64,000 bases of DNA from Streptomyces sp. C10-9-1. Its GTDB lineage: Bacteria; Actinomycetota; Actinomycetes; Streptomycetales; Streptomycetaceae. Position numbers and translations under genes: made by a program. This document shows, piece by piece, positions 8,924 to 17,151 of this stretch. The notes beneath the pieces are model-generated. The model was not told the DNA's origin. It did not search any database and saw only the letters and a program-made list of their open reading frames with translations. The DNA lies in contig NZ_JANHKP010000004.1 of the NCBI RefSeq assembly GCF_024497955.1, forward strand, positions 310,001 through 374,000, given 5' to 3'. Each line of letters starts with the position of its first letter. The first letter of the stretch is position 1.

Positions 8924-8944
8924 GTTGCAGCATGTGCAACATGC
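8924..8944. promoter_or_regulatory. Nested palindromes upstream of the amino-sugar importer, candidate operator
   Basis: GTTGCA (8924-8929) and TGCAAC (8935-8940) are a perfect 6-bp inverted repeat around GCATG. GCATG (8930-8934) and CATGC (8940-8944) form a second, overlapping inverted repeat. The site lies in the leader of the importer, where a GntR (DasR), LacI or ROK regulator would be expected. It does not match the DasR site I remember. The rest of 8902-9203 holds only the terminator at 9120-9156 and no gene. Confidence 0.55.
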
Positions 8945-9119
8945 GTTTCGTACTGCACAACACGCAGGAGGCTATGGGGGTGCGGCGCGACGCCACAAGG
9001 GGTCGCCGCCACCTTGTGGCCGGGAGGTGCGCACCCTGCAACGGCCGCACCCCGCACGCCCTTTCGCACCGGCGGCCCCGACCGGCACGGTTCCCGCCGC
9101 CCCGCCCCCGGCACGCGAA

Positions 9120-9156
9120 CGGCCCCCCGGTGCGCCTGGAGCGCGCCGGGGGGCCG
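9120..9156. terminator. Hairpin terminator after the DUF3039 gene
   Basis: A 16-bp stem (9120-9135 with 9141-9156, one G-T type mismatch) has a 5-nt loop. It lies downstream of the DUF3039 gene on the minus strand and before the importer operon. Confidence 0.8.
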
Positions 9157-9203
9157 TCGGAGCCGTGGGTCGCGGGAAGGTGGCGGCGGGGCCGCCGCGG
9201 CGG

Positions 9204-9488
9204 CTACTTCTTGCCGCCGTCCTTGCCCTTGTCGCCGCCGGATCCCATGGAGTCGTAGATCTCCTTGCACATGGGGCAGACCGGGTACTTCTTGGGGTCG
9301 CGCCCCGGTACCCAGACCTTGCCGCAGAGGGCCACGACGGGAGTGCCGTCGAGGGCACTCGCCATGATCTTGTCCTTCTGGACGTAGTGGGCGAAGCGCT
9401 CGTGGTCGCCGTCGCCGTGCGACACCTGCGGCGTCGGTTCTACGAGGGTCCCGGTGCCTGTCCCGCGCTCGGGCTCAAGAGTGCTCAT
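9204..9488 (-). CDS. DUF3039 family protein
   Basis: This 94-residue actinobacterial protein of unknown function has a conserved core: HERFAHYVQKDKIMASAL, then ALCGKVWVPGRDP and YPVCPMCKEIYDSM. Three Cys in ALCGK and VCPMC suggest a small metal-binding site (inference), and a Lys/Gly-rich tail ends the protein. ATG 9488 begins MSTLEPERGTG; the very long open frame beyond it is a shadow of the opposite-strand genes. It lies 83 bp downstream of the YqgE-like gene and may be co-transcribed with it. No function is established. Confidence 0.9.
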   Translation of the reverse strand: MSTLEPERGTGTGTLVEPTPQVSHGDGDHERFAHYVQKDKIMASALDGTPVVALCGKVWVPGRDPKKYPVCPMCKEIYDSMGSGGDKGKDGGKK

Positions 9489-9571
9489 AGGCTCCAAGGG
9501 TACCCACGCACCGCCCGGTGCGGGAGCACGGCCCGCGCGCGGCCCGGGCGGGCGCGCCGGACCCGCCCGCG

Positions 9572-10132
9572 TCAGTTCAGGCTCGGGTCGTCCGGGTAGG
9601 TCGCGAACATGGCGAGCTCGCTGCGCTGCCTGCGCAGGACCGCGCGCCACAGCCCCTCCGGGCGCGGTGAGGAGACGTCGCCCGGCTCGGACTCGACCAC
9701 GTACCAGGCGCCCTCCTCCAGCTCCGCCTCCAGCTGGCCGGGACCCCAGCCCGCGTACCCGGCGAAGATCCGCAGCGAGCCCAGGGCGGCCCCCAGCAGT
9801 TCGGGAGGCGCCTCCAGGTCGACCAGTCCGATGGCGCCGTGCACCCGCCGCCAGCCGAGCGGCCCCTCGTCGCCGGGGATGACCGCGACGCCGAGGGCGG
9901 AGTCCAGCGACACGGGTCCGCCCTGGAAGACCACGCCCGGTTCCCCGGTGTGCGCGGCCCACGGCTGGAGGATGTCCGCGACGCCGACCGGCGTCGGCCG
10001 GTTGAGGACCACGCCGAGCGAGCCCTCGTCGTCGTGGTCGAGCAGCAGCACGACCGCGCGGTCGAAGTTCGGGTCCGCGAGAGCCGGTGTGGCGACGAGC
10101 AGCCGCCCTGTGAGCGAGGACACCTCGGTCAT
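9572..10132 (-). CDS. YqgE/AlgH family protein (UPF0301)
   Basis: This 186-residue protein matches the widespread YqgE/AlgH family of unknown biochemical role. It opens with the family signature LTGRLLVATPALADPNFDRAV, followed by VVLLLDHDDEGSLGVVLNRP, VFQGGPVS and GYAGWGPGQLEAEL. ATG 10132 (MTEVSSLTG) fits the family start; another ATG three codons upstream is possible. It is divergent from murA, with 278 bp of shared upstream sequence in which I could not place promoters confidently. Confidence 0.93.
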   Translation of the reverse strand: MTEVSSLTGRLLVATPALADPNFDRAVVLLLDHDDEGSLGVVLNRPTPVGVADILQPWAAHTGEPGVVFQGGPVSLDSALGVAVIPGDEGPLGWRRVHGAIGLVDLEAPPELLGAALGSLRIFAGYAGWGPGQLEAELEEGAWYVVESEPGDVSSPRPEGLWRAVLRRQRSELAMFATYPDDPSLN

Positions 10133-10410
10133 GCGACACATGATCCCGCATCCCGGGCCGCCGCGGGGGCCGAGCGCCGCAGTGCGCCGAGCCCGCAGGT
10201 CGCGGTGGTGCGGGCCGGGCGCCCGCCGGGCGCCGTGCGGTGACCGTCCGCGAGAGGGCGCCGACGGAGCGTGTTGTGCCGAAACCATGACGTTCCTGCC
10301 ACCCCCTCGCCCATACTGCCGGAGCCCTTTCGCCCCTTACCCTTTTCTCTGGCCCCCCGTCCGACCTCCGCCCGGCCCCGCCGGGAGGACCCCTCCGGAA
10401 CGCGAGATTC

Positions 10411-11751
10411 ATGACCGGCACAGACGATGTACTGCTTGTCCACGGCGGCACCCCGCTGGAGGGCGAGATCCGCGTCCGCGGCGCGAAGAACCTCGTGCCC
10501 AAGGCGATGGTCGCCGCACTGCTCGGCAGCGGGCCGAGCCGGCTGCGGAATGTGCCCGACATCCGTGACGTGCGCGTCGTCCGGGGCCTGCTCCAGCTGC
10601 ACGGTGTGACCGTCCGCCCGGGCGAGGAGCCGGGCGAGCTGGTGCTCGACCCGACGCATGTCGAGAGCGCCAACGTCGCCGACATCGACGCCCACGCCGG
10701 GTCCTCGCGCATCCCGATCCTGTTCTGCGGCCCGCTGCTGCACCGCCTGGGCCACGCCTTCATCCCCGGTCTCGGCGGCTGCGACATCGGCGGGCGGCCG
10801 ATCGACTTCCACTTCGACGTGCTGCGCCAGTTCGGCGCGACGATCGAGAAGCGCGCGGACGGCCAGTACCTGGAGGCCCCGCAGCGCCTGCGCGGCACCA
10901 AGATCCGCCTGCCGTACCCCTCGGTGGGCTCCACCGAGCAGGTGCTGCTGACGGCCGTGCTGGCGGAGGGCGTCACCGAGCTGGCCAACGCGGCGGTGGA
11001 GCCGGAGATCGAGGACCTGATCTGCGTCCTGCAGAAGATGGGCGCGATCATCTCTGTGGACACCGACCGGACGATCCGGATCACGGGCGTCGAGAAACTC
11101 GGCGGCTACACCCACCGGGCGCTGCCCGACCGCCTGGAGGCGGCCTCCTGGGCCTCGGCCGCGCTCGCCACCGAGGGCGACATCTACGTCCGCGGGGCCC
11201 AGCAGCGCTCGATGATGACCTTCCTGAACACGTACCGGAAGGTCGGCGGCGCGTTCGAGATCGACGACGAGGGCATTCGCTTCTGGCACCCGGGCGGGCG
11301 GCTGGCCTCGATCGCGCTGGAGACGGACGTCCACCCCGGCTTCCAGACCGACTGGCAGCAGCCGCTGGTCGTCGCCCTGACGCAGGCCACCGGTCTGTCG
11401 ATCGTGCACGAGACGGTGTACGAGTCGCGTCTCGGCTTCACCTCGGCGCTCAACCAGATGGGCGCCCACATCCAGCTGTACCGGGAGTGCCTCGGCGGCT
11501 CGGACTGCCGCTTCGGCCAGCGCAACTTCCTCCATTCGGCGGTCGTGTCCGGCCCCACCCGGCTCCAGGGCGCGGATCTGGTGATCCCCGACCTCCGGGG
11601 CGGGTTCTCCTACCTGATCGCCGCACTGGCCGCGCAGGGGACCTCGCGGGTCCACGGCATCGGGCTGATCAACCGCGGCTACGAGAACTTCATGGAGAAG
11701 CTGGAGAAGCTCGGCGCGAAGGTCGAGCTGCCCGGCGGCCCGGTGGTCTGA
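10411..11751 (+). CDS. murA: UDP-N-acetylglucosamine 1-carboxyvinyltransferase (MurA)
   Basis: MurA transfers enolpyruvate from PEP to UDP-GlcNAc, the first committed step of peptidoglycan synthesis in the cytoplasm. The 446-residue length, the substrate Lys-Asn motif near the start (RGAKNLVPKAM) and the active-site loop with catalytic Cys124 in GGCDIGGRPIDFHFD identify it. The cysteine is retained, so the enzyme should be fosfomycin-sensitive in principle. The C-terminal half carries DLRGGFSYLIAAL and the HRGYENFMEKL-like ending (NRGYENFMEKLEKLGAKVEL). A single-gene unit is indicated by flanking terminators. Streptomyces often encode two MurA copies; only one is visible here. Confidence 0.97.
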   Translation: MTGTDDVLLVHGGTPLEGEIRVRGAKNLVPKAMVAALLGSGPSRLRNVPDIRDVRVVRGLLQLHGVTVRPGEEPGELVLDPTHVESANVADIDAHAGSSRIPILFCGPLLHRLGHAFIPGLGGCDIGGRPIDFHFDVLRQFGATIEKRADGQYLEAPQRLRGTKIRLPYPSVGSTEQVLLTAVLAEGVTELANAAVEPEIEDLICVLQKMGAIISVDTDRTIRITGVEKLGGYTHRALPDRLEAASWASAALATEGDIYVRGAQQRSMMTFLNTYRKVGGAFEIDDEGIRFWHPGGRLASIALETDVHPGFQTDWQQPLVVALTQATGLSIVHETVYESRLGFTSALNQMGAHIQLYRECLGGSDCRFGQRNFLHSAVVSGPTRLQGADLVIPDLRGGFSYLIAALAAQGTSRVHGIGLINRGYENFMEKLEKLGAKVELPGGPVV

Positions 11752-11768
11752 GCCCCTCCGCCACCCCT

Positions 11769-11801
11769 GCGGCCCCCGCGGACCTGCTCCGCGGGGGCCG
11801 C
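11769..11801. terminator. Terminator of murA
   Basis: A perfect 14-bp stem (11769-11782 with 11788-11801) and 5-nt loop lie 18 bp past the murA stop. Confidence 0.85.
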
Positions 11802-11880
11802 GGCGCGTCCGGGGAGGACGGCACCGGGCCCCACGGGGCGGGAGGGCGCGGGGCCCGCCGGGCGGCGCGGGCGGGCACGG

Positions 11881-11919
11881 CGAAGGGCGGGCACCGGGGG
11901 AACCGGTGCCCGCCCTTCG
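11881..11919. terminator. Terminator of hupA
   Basis: A perfect 17-bp stem (11881-11897 with 11903-11919) and 5-nt loop lie 16 bp past the hupA stop on the minus strand. murA and hupA converge and each has its own hairpin. Confidence 0.88.
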
Positions 11920-11935
11920 GGGCTTTCGGGCCGCC

Positions 11936-12217
11936 TTACTTGCCCTTGGCGGCTTCCTTGAGCTTGGAGCCCGCGGAGACCTTCACGCTGTAGCCGGCGG
12001 GGATCTGGATCGGGTCGCCGGTCTGCGGGTTGCGGGCGGTGCGAGCGGCACGGTGGGTGCGCTCGAAGGTCAGGAAGCCGGGGATGGTGACCTTCTCGTC
12101 GCCCTTGGCGACGACCTCGCCGACGGTCTCGGCGAGAGCCGCCAGGACGGCGTCGGCGTCCTTGCGGGTCACCTCGGCGCGGTCGGCCAGCGCGGCCACC
12201 AGCTCACTGCGGTTCAT
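11936..12217 (-). CDS. hupA: HU-family nucleoid-associated protein
   Basis: The 93-residue protein is a complete HU: MNRSELVAALADRAEVTRKDADAVL dimerisation helices, GFLTFERTHRAARTARNPQTGDPI DNA-binding arm, and a C-terminal SAGSKLKEAAKG. HU dimers bend and compact DNA. It lacks the long Lys/Ala-rich tail of the second streptomycete HU (HupS), so it is the short HupA type. GGGAG lies 8 bp upstream of ATG 12217. It ends at the hairpin 11881-11919. Confidence 0.96.
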   Translation of the reverse strand: MNRSELVAALADRAEVTRKDADAVLAALAETVGEVVAKGDEKVTIPGFLTFERTHRAARTARNPQTGDPIQIPAGYSVKVSAGSKLKEAAKGK

Positions 12218-12669
12218 GTTCTTACTCCCGTGTTCTTCTTGCTGTTGAGGCGTGCCACGCGGCAGGGCCGCGCAGTGGGCACACCGAAGCCGATGCTGCC
12301 AGGGCCCTCGGACAGTCCCCTGACCCGGGTCTGCGGTCAGACCCTCGCGCCCGAATACGCATCCTGCCCCCACGACCGGCGGGAACGCCAATCCGGCACT
12401 CTCGCGGGTCACACGAAAAGCGCCACGTCCCTGCCGTGGTGACGTTGCGTCGACTGTGCCGGAACACCCCGGAGCGGCCATGGGCCCGCGCAGCGCCACC
12501 CTAAGGGCTGCCCCGTGCTCCCCGGTGGACCGGCGCGCGGCGCCGGATGGGTGCGCCGGGCGGCGGAAAGCCGCTCGGGCACCGGGCGGATCCGGACGTT
12601 CCGGCAACCCGGCGGGGTGCCGCGGCCGCCCCGGTGCGCCCGCCGGGGACCCTGGCGGGCGCGGCGGGA
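12218..12669. other. Intergenic region between malic enzyme and hupA
   Basis: This 452-bp region has no convincing gene. It must contain the hupA promoter, which I could not place. A 9-bp hairpin (12636-12644 with 12654-12662, 9-nt loop) just past the malic-enzyme stop is a weak terminator candidate. The many short open frames here are high-GC artefacts. Confidence 0.6.
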
Positions 12670-14103
12670 TCAGGCCGGAGTGGGGGTCGTCACAGAGGCC
12701 CCCGCGGCCTTGGCGGCCTCCCGCACGGCCCCCGCGACGGCTCCCGCGACCTTGTCGTTGAACACCGACGGGATGATGTAGTTCGGGTTCAGCTCGTCGT
12801 CGGTGACGACGTTCGCCAGCGCCGAGGCGGCGGCGAGCATCATCTCCGTGCTGACCGTGCGCGAGGTGGCGTCGAGCAGGCCGCGGAAGACGCCCGGGAA
12901 CACCAGCACGTTGTTGATCTGGTTGGGGAAGTCGGAACGCCCGGTGGCCACAACGGCCGCCGTCCGACGGGCGATTGCGGGGTCGACCTCCGGATCCGGG
13001 TTCGCGAGCGCGAACACGACGGCGTCCTCGGCCATGGCGGCGACGTCGTCGGCGCCGAGCAGGTTGGGGGCCGAGACGCCGATGAACACGTCGGCGCCCA
13101 CGACGGCCTCCCTGAGGGTGCCGGTGACACCCTCGGGGTTGGTGTTGTCGGCGATCCAGCGCAGCGGGGAGTCGGGCGTGGCGTGGACGAGGTCCTCGCG
13201 GCCCGCGTGCACCACCCCGTGGATGTCGGCGACGACGGCGTGCTTGACCCCGGCGGCGATCAGCAGCTTGAGGATGGCGGTGCCGGCCGCGCCCGCGCCG
13301 GACATCACGACGCGTACGTCCGAGACGGACTTGCCCACCACGCGAAGGGCGTTGGTGAGGGCGGCGAGCACGACGATCGCCGTGCCGTGCTGGTCGTCGT
13401 GGAAGACGGGGATGTCCAGGGCCTCGCGCAGTCGGGCCTCGATCTCGAAGCAGCGCGGTGCGGAGATGTCCTCCAGGTTGATCCCGGCGAAGCCGGGGGC
13501 GATCGCCTTGACGATCTCGACGATGGCGTCGGTGTCCTGGGTGTCGAGGCAGATGGGCCAGGCGTCGATGCCGGCGAAGCGCTTGAAGAGGGCGGCCTTG
13601 CCCTCCATCACCGGCAGGGCCGCCTTGGGGCCGATGTTGCCGAGGCCGAGCACGGCGGAGCCGTCCGTCACCACTGCAACGGAGTTGCGCTTGATGGTGA
13701 GGCGCCGGGCGTCCTCGGGGTTCTCGGCGATGGCCATGCAGACCCGGGCCACGCCGGGGGTGTAGACCATGGAGAGGTCGTCGCGGTTGCGGATGGGGTG
13801 CTTGGACGCCATCTCGATCTTGCCGCCGAGGTGCATCAGGAACGTACGGTCGGAGACCTTGCCGAGGACGACGCCCTCGATACCGCTCAGGCCCTCGACG
13901 ATCTCGTCGGCGTGGGCGGTGGAGCTGGCCGCGATGGTGACGTCGATGCGCAGCTTCTCGTGGCCGGAGGCGGTCACGTCGAGGCCGGTCACCGATCCGC
14001 CGGACGATTCCACGGCGGTGGTGAGCTGCGAGACCGCGGTTCCGCTCGCGGGCACCTCCAGCCGGACCGTCATCGAGTACGAGACGCTTGGCGCCGTTGC
14101 CAT
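12670..14103 (-). CDS. NAD-dependent malic enzyme with N-terminal ACT domain
   Basis: The 477-residue enzyme oxidatively decarboxylates L-malate to pyruvate. Residues ~8-85 form an ACT-like regulatory domain (SYSMTVRLEVPASGTAVSQLT). The malic core follows: VYTPGVARVCMAIA, VVTDGSAVLGLGNIGPKAALPVMEGK, the metal-binding NLEDISAPRCFEIE and FHDDQHGTA, and the nucleotide-binding VVMSGAGAAGTAI. The counterpart at this locus in S. coelicolor is, from memory, the NAD-linked isozyme; cofactor preference here is by analogy. An AGAGGA ribosome-binding site precedes ATG 14103. The leader contains a palindrome (14188-14206), suggesting specific regulation. Confidence 0.93.
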   Translation of the reverse strand: MATAPSVSYSMTVRLEVPASGTAVSQLTTAVESSGGSVTGLDVTASGHEKLRIDVTIAASSTAHADEIVEGLSGIEGVVLGKVSDRTFLMHLGGKIEMASKHPIRNRDDLSMVYTPGVARVCMAIAENPEDARRLTIKRNSVAVVTDGSAVLGLGNIGPKAALPVMEGKAALFKRFAGIDAWPICLDTQDTDAIVEIVKAIAPGFAGINLEDISAPRCFEIEARLREALDIPVFHDDQHGTAIVVLAALTNALRVVGKSVSDVRVVMSGAGAAGTAILKLLIAAGVKHAVVADIHGVVHAGREDLVHATPDSPLRWIADNTNPEGVTGTLREAVVGADVFIGVSAPNLLGADDVAAMAEDAVVFALANPDPEVDPAIARRTAAVVATGRSDFPNQINNVLVFPGVFRGLLDATSRTVSTEMMLAAASALANVVTDDELNPNYIIPSVFNDKVAGAVAGAVREAAKAAGASVTTPTPA

Positions 14104-14187
14104 GACCGGGTTCCTCTGCTTTCCCTAGCTTCGTTGCTACGCGGTGCCCGGGCACGGGGCCCGGCAGCGCCCCTTGATGGTGACACC

Positions 14188-14206
14188 TACCTGCGGGTAG
14201 CAGGTA
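14188..14206. promoter_or_regulatory. Palindrome in the malic enzyme leader, candidate operator
   Basis: TACCTGC (14188-14194) and GCAGGTA (14200-14206) are a perfect 7-bp inverted repeat around GGGTA, 85 bp upstream of the malic enzyme start. A TATGGT -10-like hexamer on the minus strand lies at 14240-14245, so the palindrome would sit downstream of the transcription start, as repressor sites often do. The regulator is unknown. Confidence 0.45.
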
Positions 14207-14212
14207 ATACGG

Positions 14213-14335
14213 TCATTTAGTTTTCGGAAGTTGTTTTCCACCATACGAGAAGTCATCCGGGAACAGAAGAGGTCCGGACCACCGCGGGGTGGCCCGGACC
14301 TCGTCAGAACGGATGAAGCGGCACCGACCCGCCAT
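14213..14335 (-). CDS. Possible 40-residue small protein (hypothetical)
   Basis: ATG 14335 opens a 40-codon frame, beginning MAGRCRFIRSDEVRATPRWS and ending SYGGKQLPKTK, with a GAGG-like site upstream. Its last third is far more AT-rich than the surroundings. The sequence does not read like a random high-GC frame, but it contains the helicase terminator hairpin (14269-14302) and the probable malic enzyme -10 region, so it could simply be regulatory DNA. I do not recognise the peptide. Confidence 0.25.
   Translation of the reverse strand: MAGRCRFIRSDEVRATPRWSGPLLFPDDFSYGGKQLPKTK
14269..14302. terminator. Hairpin terminator after the HelD-like gene
   Basis: A 15-bp stem (14269-14283 with 14288-14302, one G-T mismatch) has a 4-nt GCGG loop. 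It is 240 bp past the helicase stop, with no convincing gene between. Confidence 0.65.
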
Positions 14336-14541
14336 GCTCGCCTCGCGGCAAGTGGTCGCTCGAAGCGACGAAGGTTGGGCCCGGGGGCTTGGATCGGGCC
14401 GGTGCCTCCCCCAGGCTAACGCACAGTCCCCACGGCTGATTCCGTTCCGGCAGACCGTTTTCCGCCACGGCCGTCCCCGGGTCGCACGCGCCCCCGGTGG
14501 GCGGCCGCCCCCGCCGCGTGTCGCCCGGCGGGAGCGGCCGC

Positions 14542-16917
14542 TCAGTCCCGCAGCAGGGCGGGGACCCCGTCCGCGTCCGGCTCGTCCACCGTGTCGGAGA
14601 CCAGGGTGAGCTGCTGCGTCGCCCGGGTGAGTGCGACGTACAGCACACGCAGCCCGGCCGGGGACTCGTCGGCCACCTCGGCGGGGGAGACCACGACCGT
14701 CGCGTCGTACTCCAGCCCCTTGGCCTCCAGGGAGCCCAGGGCCACGGCCCGGTCCCCCAGCCCGGACAGCCAGCGGGCGGCCTCCTCGCGGCGGCGCATG
14801 GCGACGACCACGCCCACCGTGCCCTCCACCTCCGCCAGCAGGCGCTCCGCCTCGGCCCGCACCGTGGCGGCGAGGCCGCCCCGCGCCCCGACGACCGCGA
14901 ACCGGGGCCGGACACCGGTGGAGCGGACCGCCTCGGGTGCCGCCATCCCGGGCATCGCCACGGCCAGCACCCGGGCCGCCAGCTCGGCGATCTCCGCGGG
15001 GTTGCGGTAGTTCACCGTGAGCTCGAACCGGCGGCGGGGCCGGGTGCCGAGCGCCTCGTCCCGGGCCTCGGCCGCCTCCTCCGGCGAGGACCAGGAGGAC
15101 TGGGCGGGGTCCCCCACCACCGTCCAGGTGGCGTGGCGGCCCCGGCGGCCGATCATGCGCCACTGCATGGGCGTGAGGTCCTGGGCCTCGTCGACGATCA
15201 CATGGGCGTACTCGGTGCGCTCGGCGGCCAGCCGCTCGGCCCGCTCCCGCTGGGACTCCTCGCGCTGCGGCATCAGCTCCTGGAGGCCGGTGAGCTGGTC
15301 CAGCGGGTCGAGTTCCCTCTTGCGGCGGGGGCGGGCCGGGGTGCCCAGCAGCGTGGCCAGCTCGTCCAGCAGGGCCACGTCGTGCACCGACAGCGCGTCC
15401 CGGCGCAGCGAGCGCGCGAGCCGCCGCACCTCGCCGGGGTCGAGGACGCGGCGGGCCCAGCGCCCGAGGCGCCGCTCGTCCGCCATGGCGGCGAGCACCC
15501 CGCGGGGCGTCAGCTCCGGCCACCAGGCGTCGAGGAACTCCAGGAAGGCGTCCTCGGCGGAGACGTCCTCGTCGAAGGAGGCACGCAGCTCGGCGGCCAG
15601 CTCCGGGTCGGAGTGACGCCCGGCGGCGCCGGACTTCGCGTACAGCGCGTCCAGCAGCAGCCGCCGGGCGCGGGGGCGCAGCAGGTTCACCGGCGTGGTG
15701 CCGCCGAGCGCGGCGGCGCGGATGCGGCGGAGTTCCCCGGGCTCCAGCTCCAGGCGGCGGCCGAAGGCCACGACCCGCAGCCGGTCCGCGGTGGGCGCGG
15801 GCGCCTCCTCGCCGAGGGTGAGCTGCCCCGACGCGGCGGCGGCCCCCGGCTGCTCCAGGGCGCCCCGCGCGGCCTTGCGCAGCACCTTCACCATCCGCGA
15901 GGAGCCCTTGGTGCGGGCCACCGCCGGCTCGTCGTAGGCCGTCGCCTCGGCGCCGTCGACCAGGGAGCCGACGGCCCGGATCGCCACCTGGCCCTCCTCG
16001 CCGAGCGACGGCAGGACGCCCTCGGTGTACGCGACCAGCAGCGGGGTCGGGGAGACCACGAGGATGCCGCCCGCGTAGCGGCGGCGGTCCTTGTAGAGGA
16101 GGTAGGCGGCCCGGTGCAGGGCCACCGCGGTCTTGCCCGTGCCGGGTCCTCCCTCCACGTAGGTGACGGACGCGGCGGGGGCGCGGATCACCAGGTCCTG
16201 CTCGGCCTGGATGGAGGCGACGATGTCGCGCATGGTGTGGCCCCGGGCCTGCCCGAGGGCGGCCATGAGGGCCCCGTCCCCGACCGCGGGGAGCGGTTCG
16301 CCGCCGAGGAGGGCGGTCAGCTCGGGGCGCATCAGGTCGTCCTCGACGCCGAGCACCCGGCGGCCGCGGGAGCGGATGACGCGCCGGCGCACGACACGGC
16401 CGGGCTCGACCGGGGTCGAGCGGTAGAAGGGCGCGGCGGCGGGTGCCCTCCAGTCGATGACCAGTGGCGCGTAGTCGGCGTCCAGCACCCCGATGCGGCC
16501 GATGTGCAGGGTCTCCCCGATGTCGGCGGTCCCGTCGGGCCGCACGGCGTCGTCGGCGGGCTCGACCGAGGTGTAGGCGCCGTCCGGCCCCCGTTCGCCG
16601 TCCTTGCCGTAGAGGAGGTCGATGCGGCCGAAGAGGAAGTCCTCGAACTCGTTGTTGAGCCGGTTGAGGTGGATTCCGGCGCGGAAGACCTGGGCGTCCC
16701 GCTCGGCCAGTGCGCCCGGTGTGCCGACCTGCCCGCGCCGGGCGGCGTCGCGCATGAGGAACTCCGCCTCGTGGATCTTCTCCTCCAGGCGGCGGTAGAC
16801 ACGGTCCAGGTGGACCTGCTCGACGGCCGTCTCGCGGTCGCGCACCGAGTCGGCGGCCGGGTCGGCCGCGGGCGCGACGGGTGAATCAACGGAATCAGCG
16901 GCATCCTGCGCGGCCAC
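14542..16917 (-). CDS. HelD/HelR-like superfamily 1 ATPase (RNA polymerase-associated helicase family)
   Basis: The 791-residue protein has an N-terminal predicted antiparallel coiled coil (EQVHLDRVYRRLEEKIHEAEFL), then a UvrD/Rep-like ATPase split by a large insertion. Motifs are Walker A GGPGTGKTAVALHRAAYLLY, DEAQDLTPMQW (Walker B), VVGDPAQSSW, VNYRNPAEIAELAARVL, and C-terminal GLEYDATVVVSP and VALTRATQQLTLV. HelD proteins push coiled-coil arms into RNA polymerase and recycle stalled complexes. A related streptomycete protein, HelR, protects polymerase from rifamycins. Whether this paralogue does so is unknown. I chose GTG 16917 because GAAGGGGG lies just upstream; a TTG 36 bp earlier is the only other start in the frame. 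Confidence 0.87.
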   Translation of the reverse strand: MAAQDAADSVDSPVAPAADPAADSVRDRETAVEQVHLDRVYRRLEEKIHEAEFLMRDAARRGQVGTPGALAERDAQVFRAGIHLNRLNNEFEDFLFGRIDLLYGKDGERGPDGAYTSVEPADDAVRPDGTADIGETLHIGRIGVLDADYAPLVIDWRAPAAAPFYRSTPVEPGRVVRRRVIRSRGRRVLGVEDDLMRPELTALLGGEPLPAVGDGALMAALGQARGHTMRDIVASIQAEQDLVIRAPAASVTYVEGGPGTGKTAVALHRAAYLLYKDRRRYAGGILVVSPTPLLVAYTEGVLPSLGEEGQVAIRAVGSLVDGAEATAYDEPAVARTKGSSRMVKVLRKAARGALEQPGAAAASGQLTLGEEAPAPTADRLRVVAFGRRLELEPGELRRIRAAALGGTTPVNLLRPRARRLLLDALYAKSGAAGRHSDPELAAELRASFDEDVSAEDAFLEFLDAWWPELTPRGVLAAMADERRLGRWARRVLDPGEVRRLARSLRRDALSVHDVALLDELATLLGTPARPRRKRELDPLDQLTGLQELMPQREESQRERAERLAAERTEYAHVIVDEAQDLTPMQWRMIGRRGRHATWTVVGDPAQSSWSSPEEAAEARDEALGTRPRRRFELTVNYRNPAEIAELAARVLAVAMPGMAAPEAVRSTGVRPRFAVVGARGGLAATVRAEAERLLAEVEGTVGVVVAMRRREEAARWLSGLGDRAVALGSLEAKGLEYDATVVVSPAEVADESPAGLRVLYVALTRATQQLTLVSDTVDEPDADGVPALLRD

Positions 16918-17083
16918 CGGGCCCCCTTCTGACGTGCACTGGGCAGCCGTCAACCGTACGCCACGGCGGGTGGGTCGTGCACCCGGGCGCCCGGTGGCGG
17001 GGCGCCGGGCGGGTCGTACGGGGTGTCGCGGGGGCCGGAGCGGCGCGCGGCCGACCGGGGGAAGGGGGCCCGCGGGGAAGGGG

Positions 17084-17115
17084 GCGGGCCGGGACAGCAG
17101 TGTGTCCCGGCCCGC
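17084..17115. terminator. Terminator of the sigU-rsuA operon
   Basis: A perfect 13-bp stem (17084-17096 with 17103-17115) and 6-nt loop lie 36 bp past the rsuA stop. Confidence 0.8.
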
Positions 17116-17151
17116 GGGGGAGGCCGGACGCGGATCGCGGGGACCGCTGCG

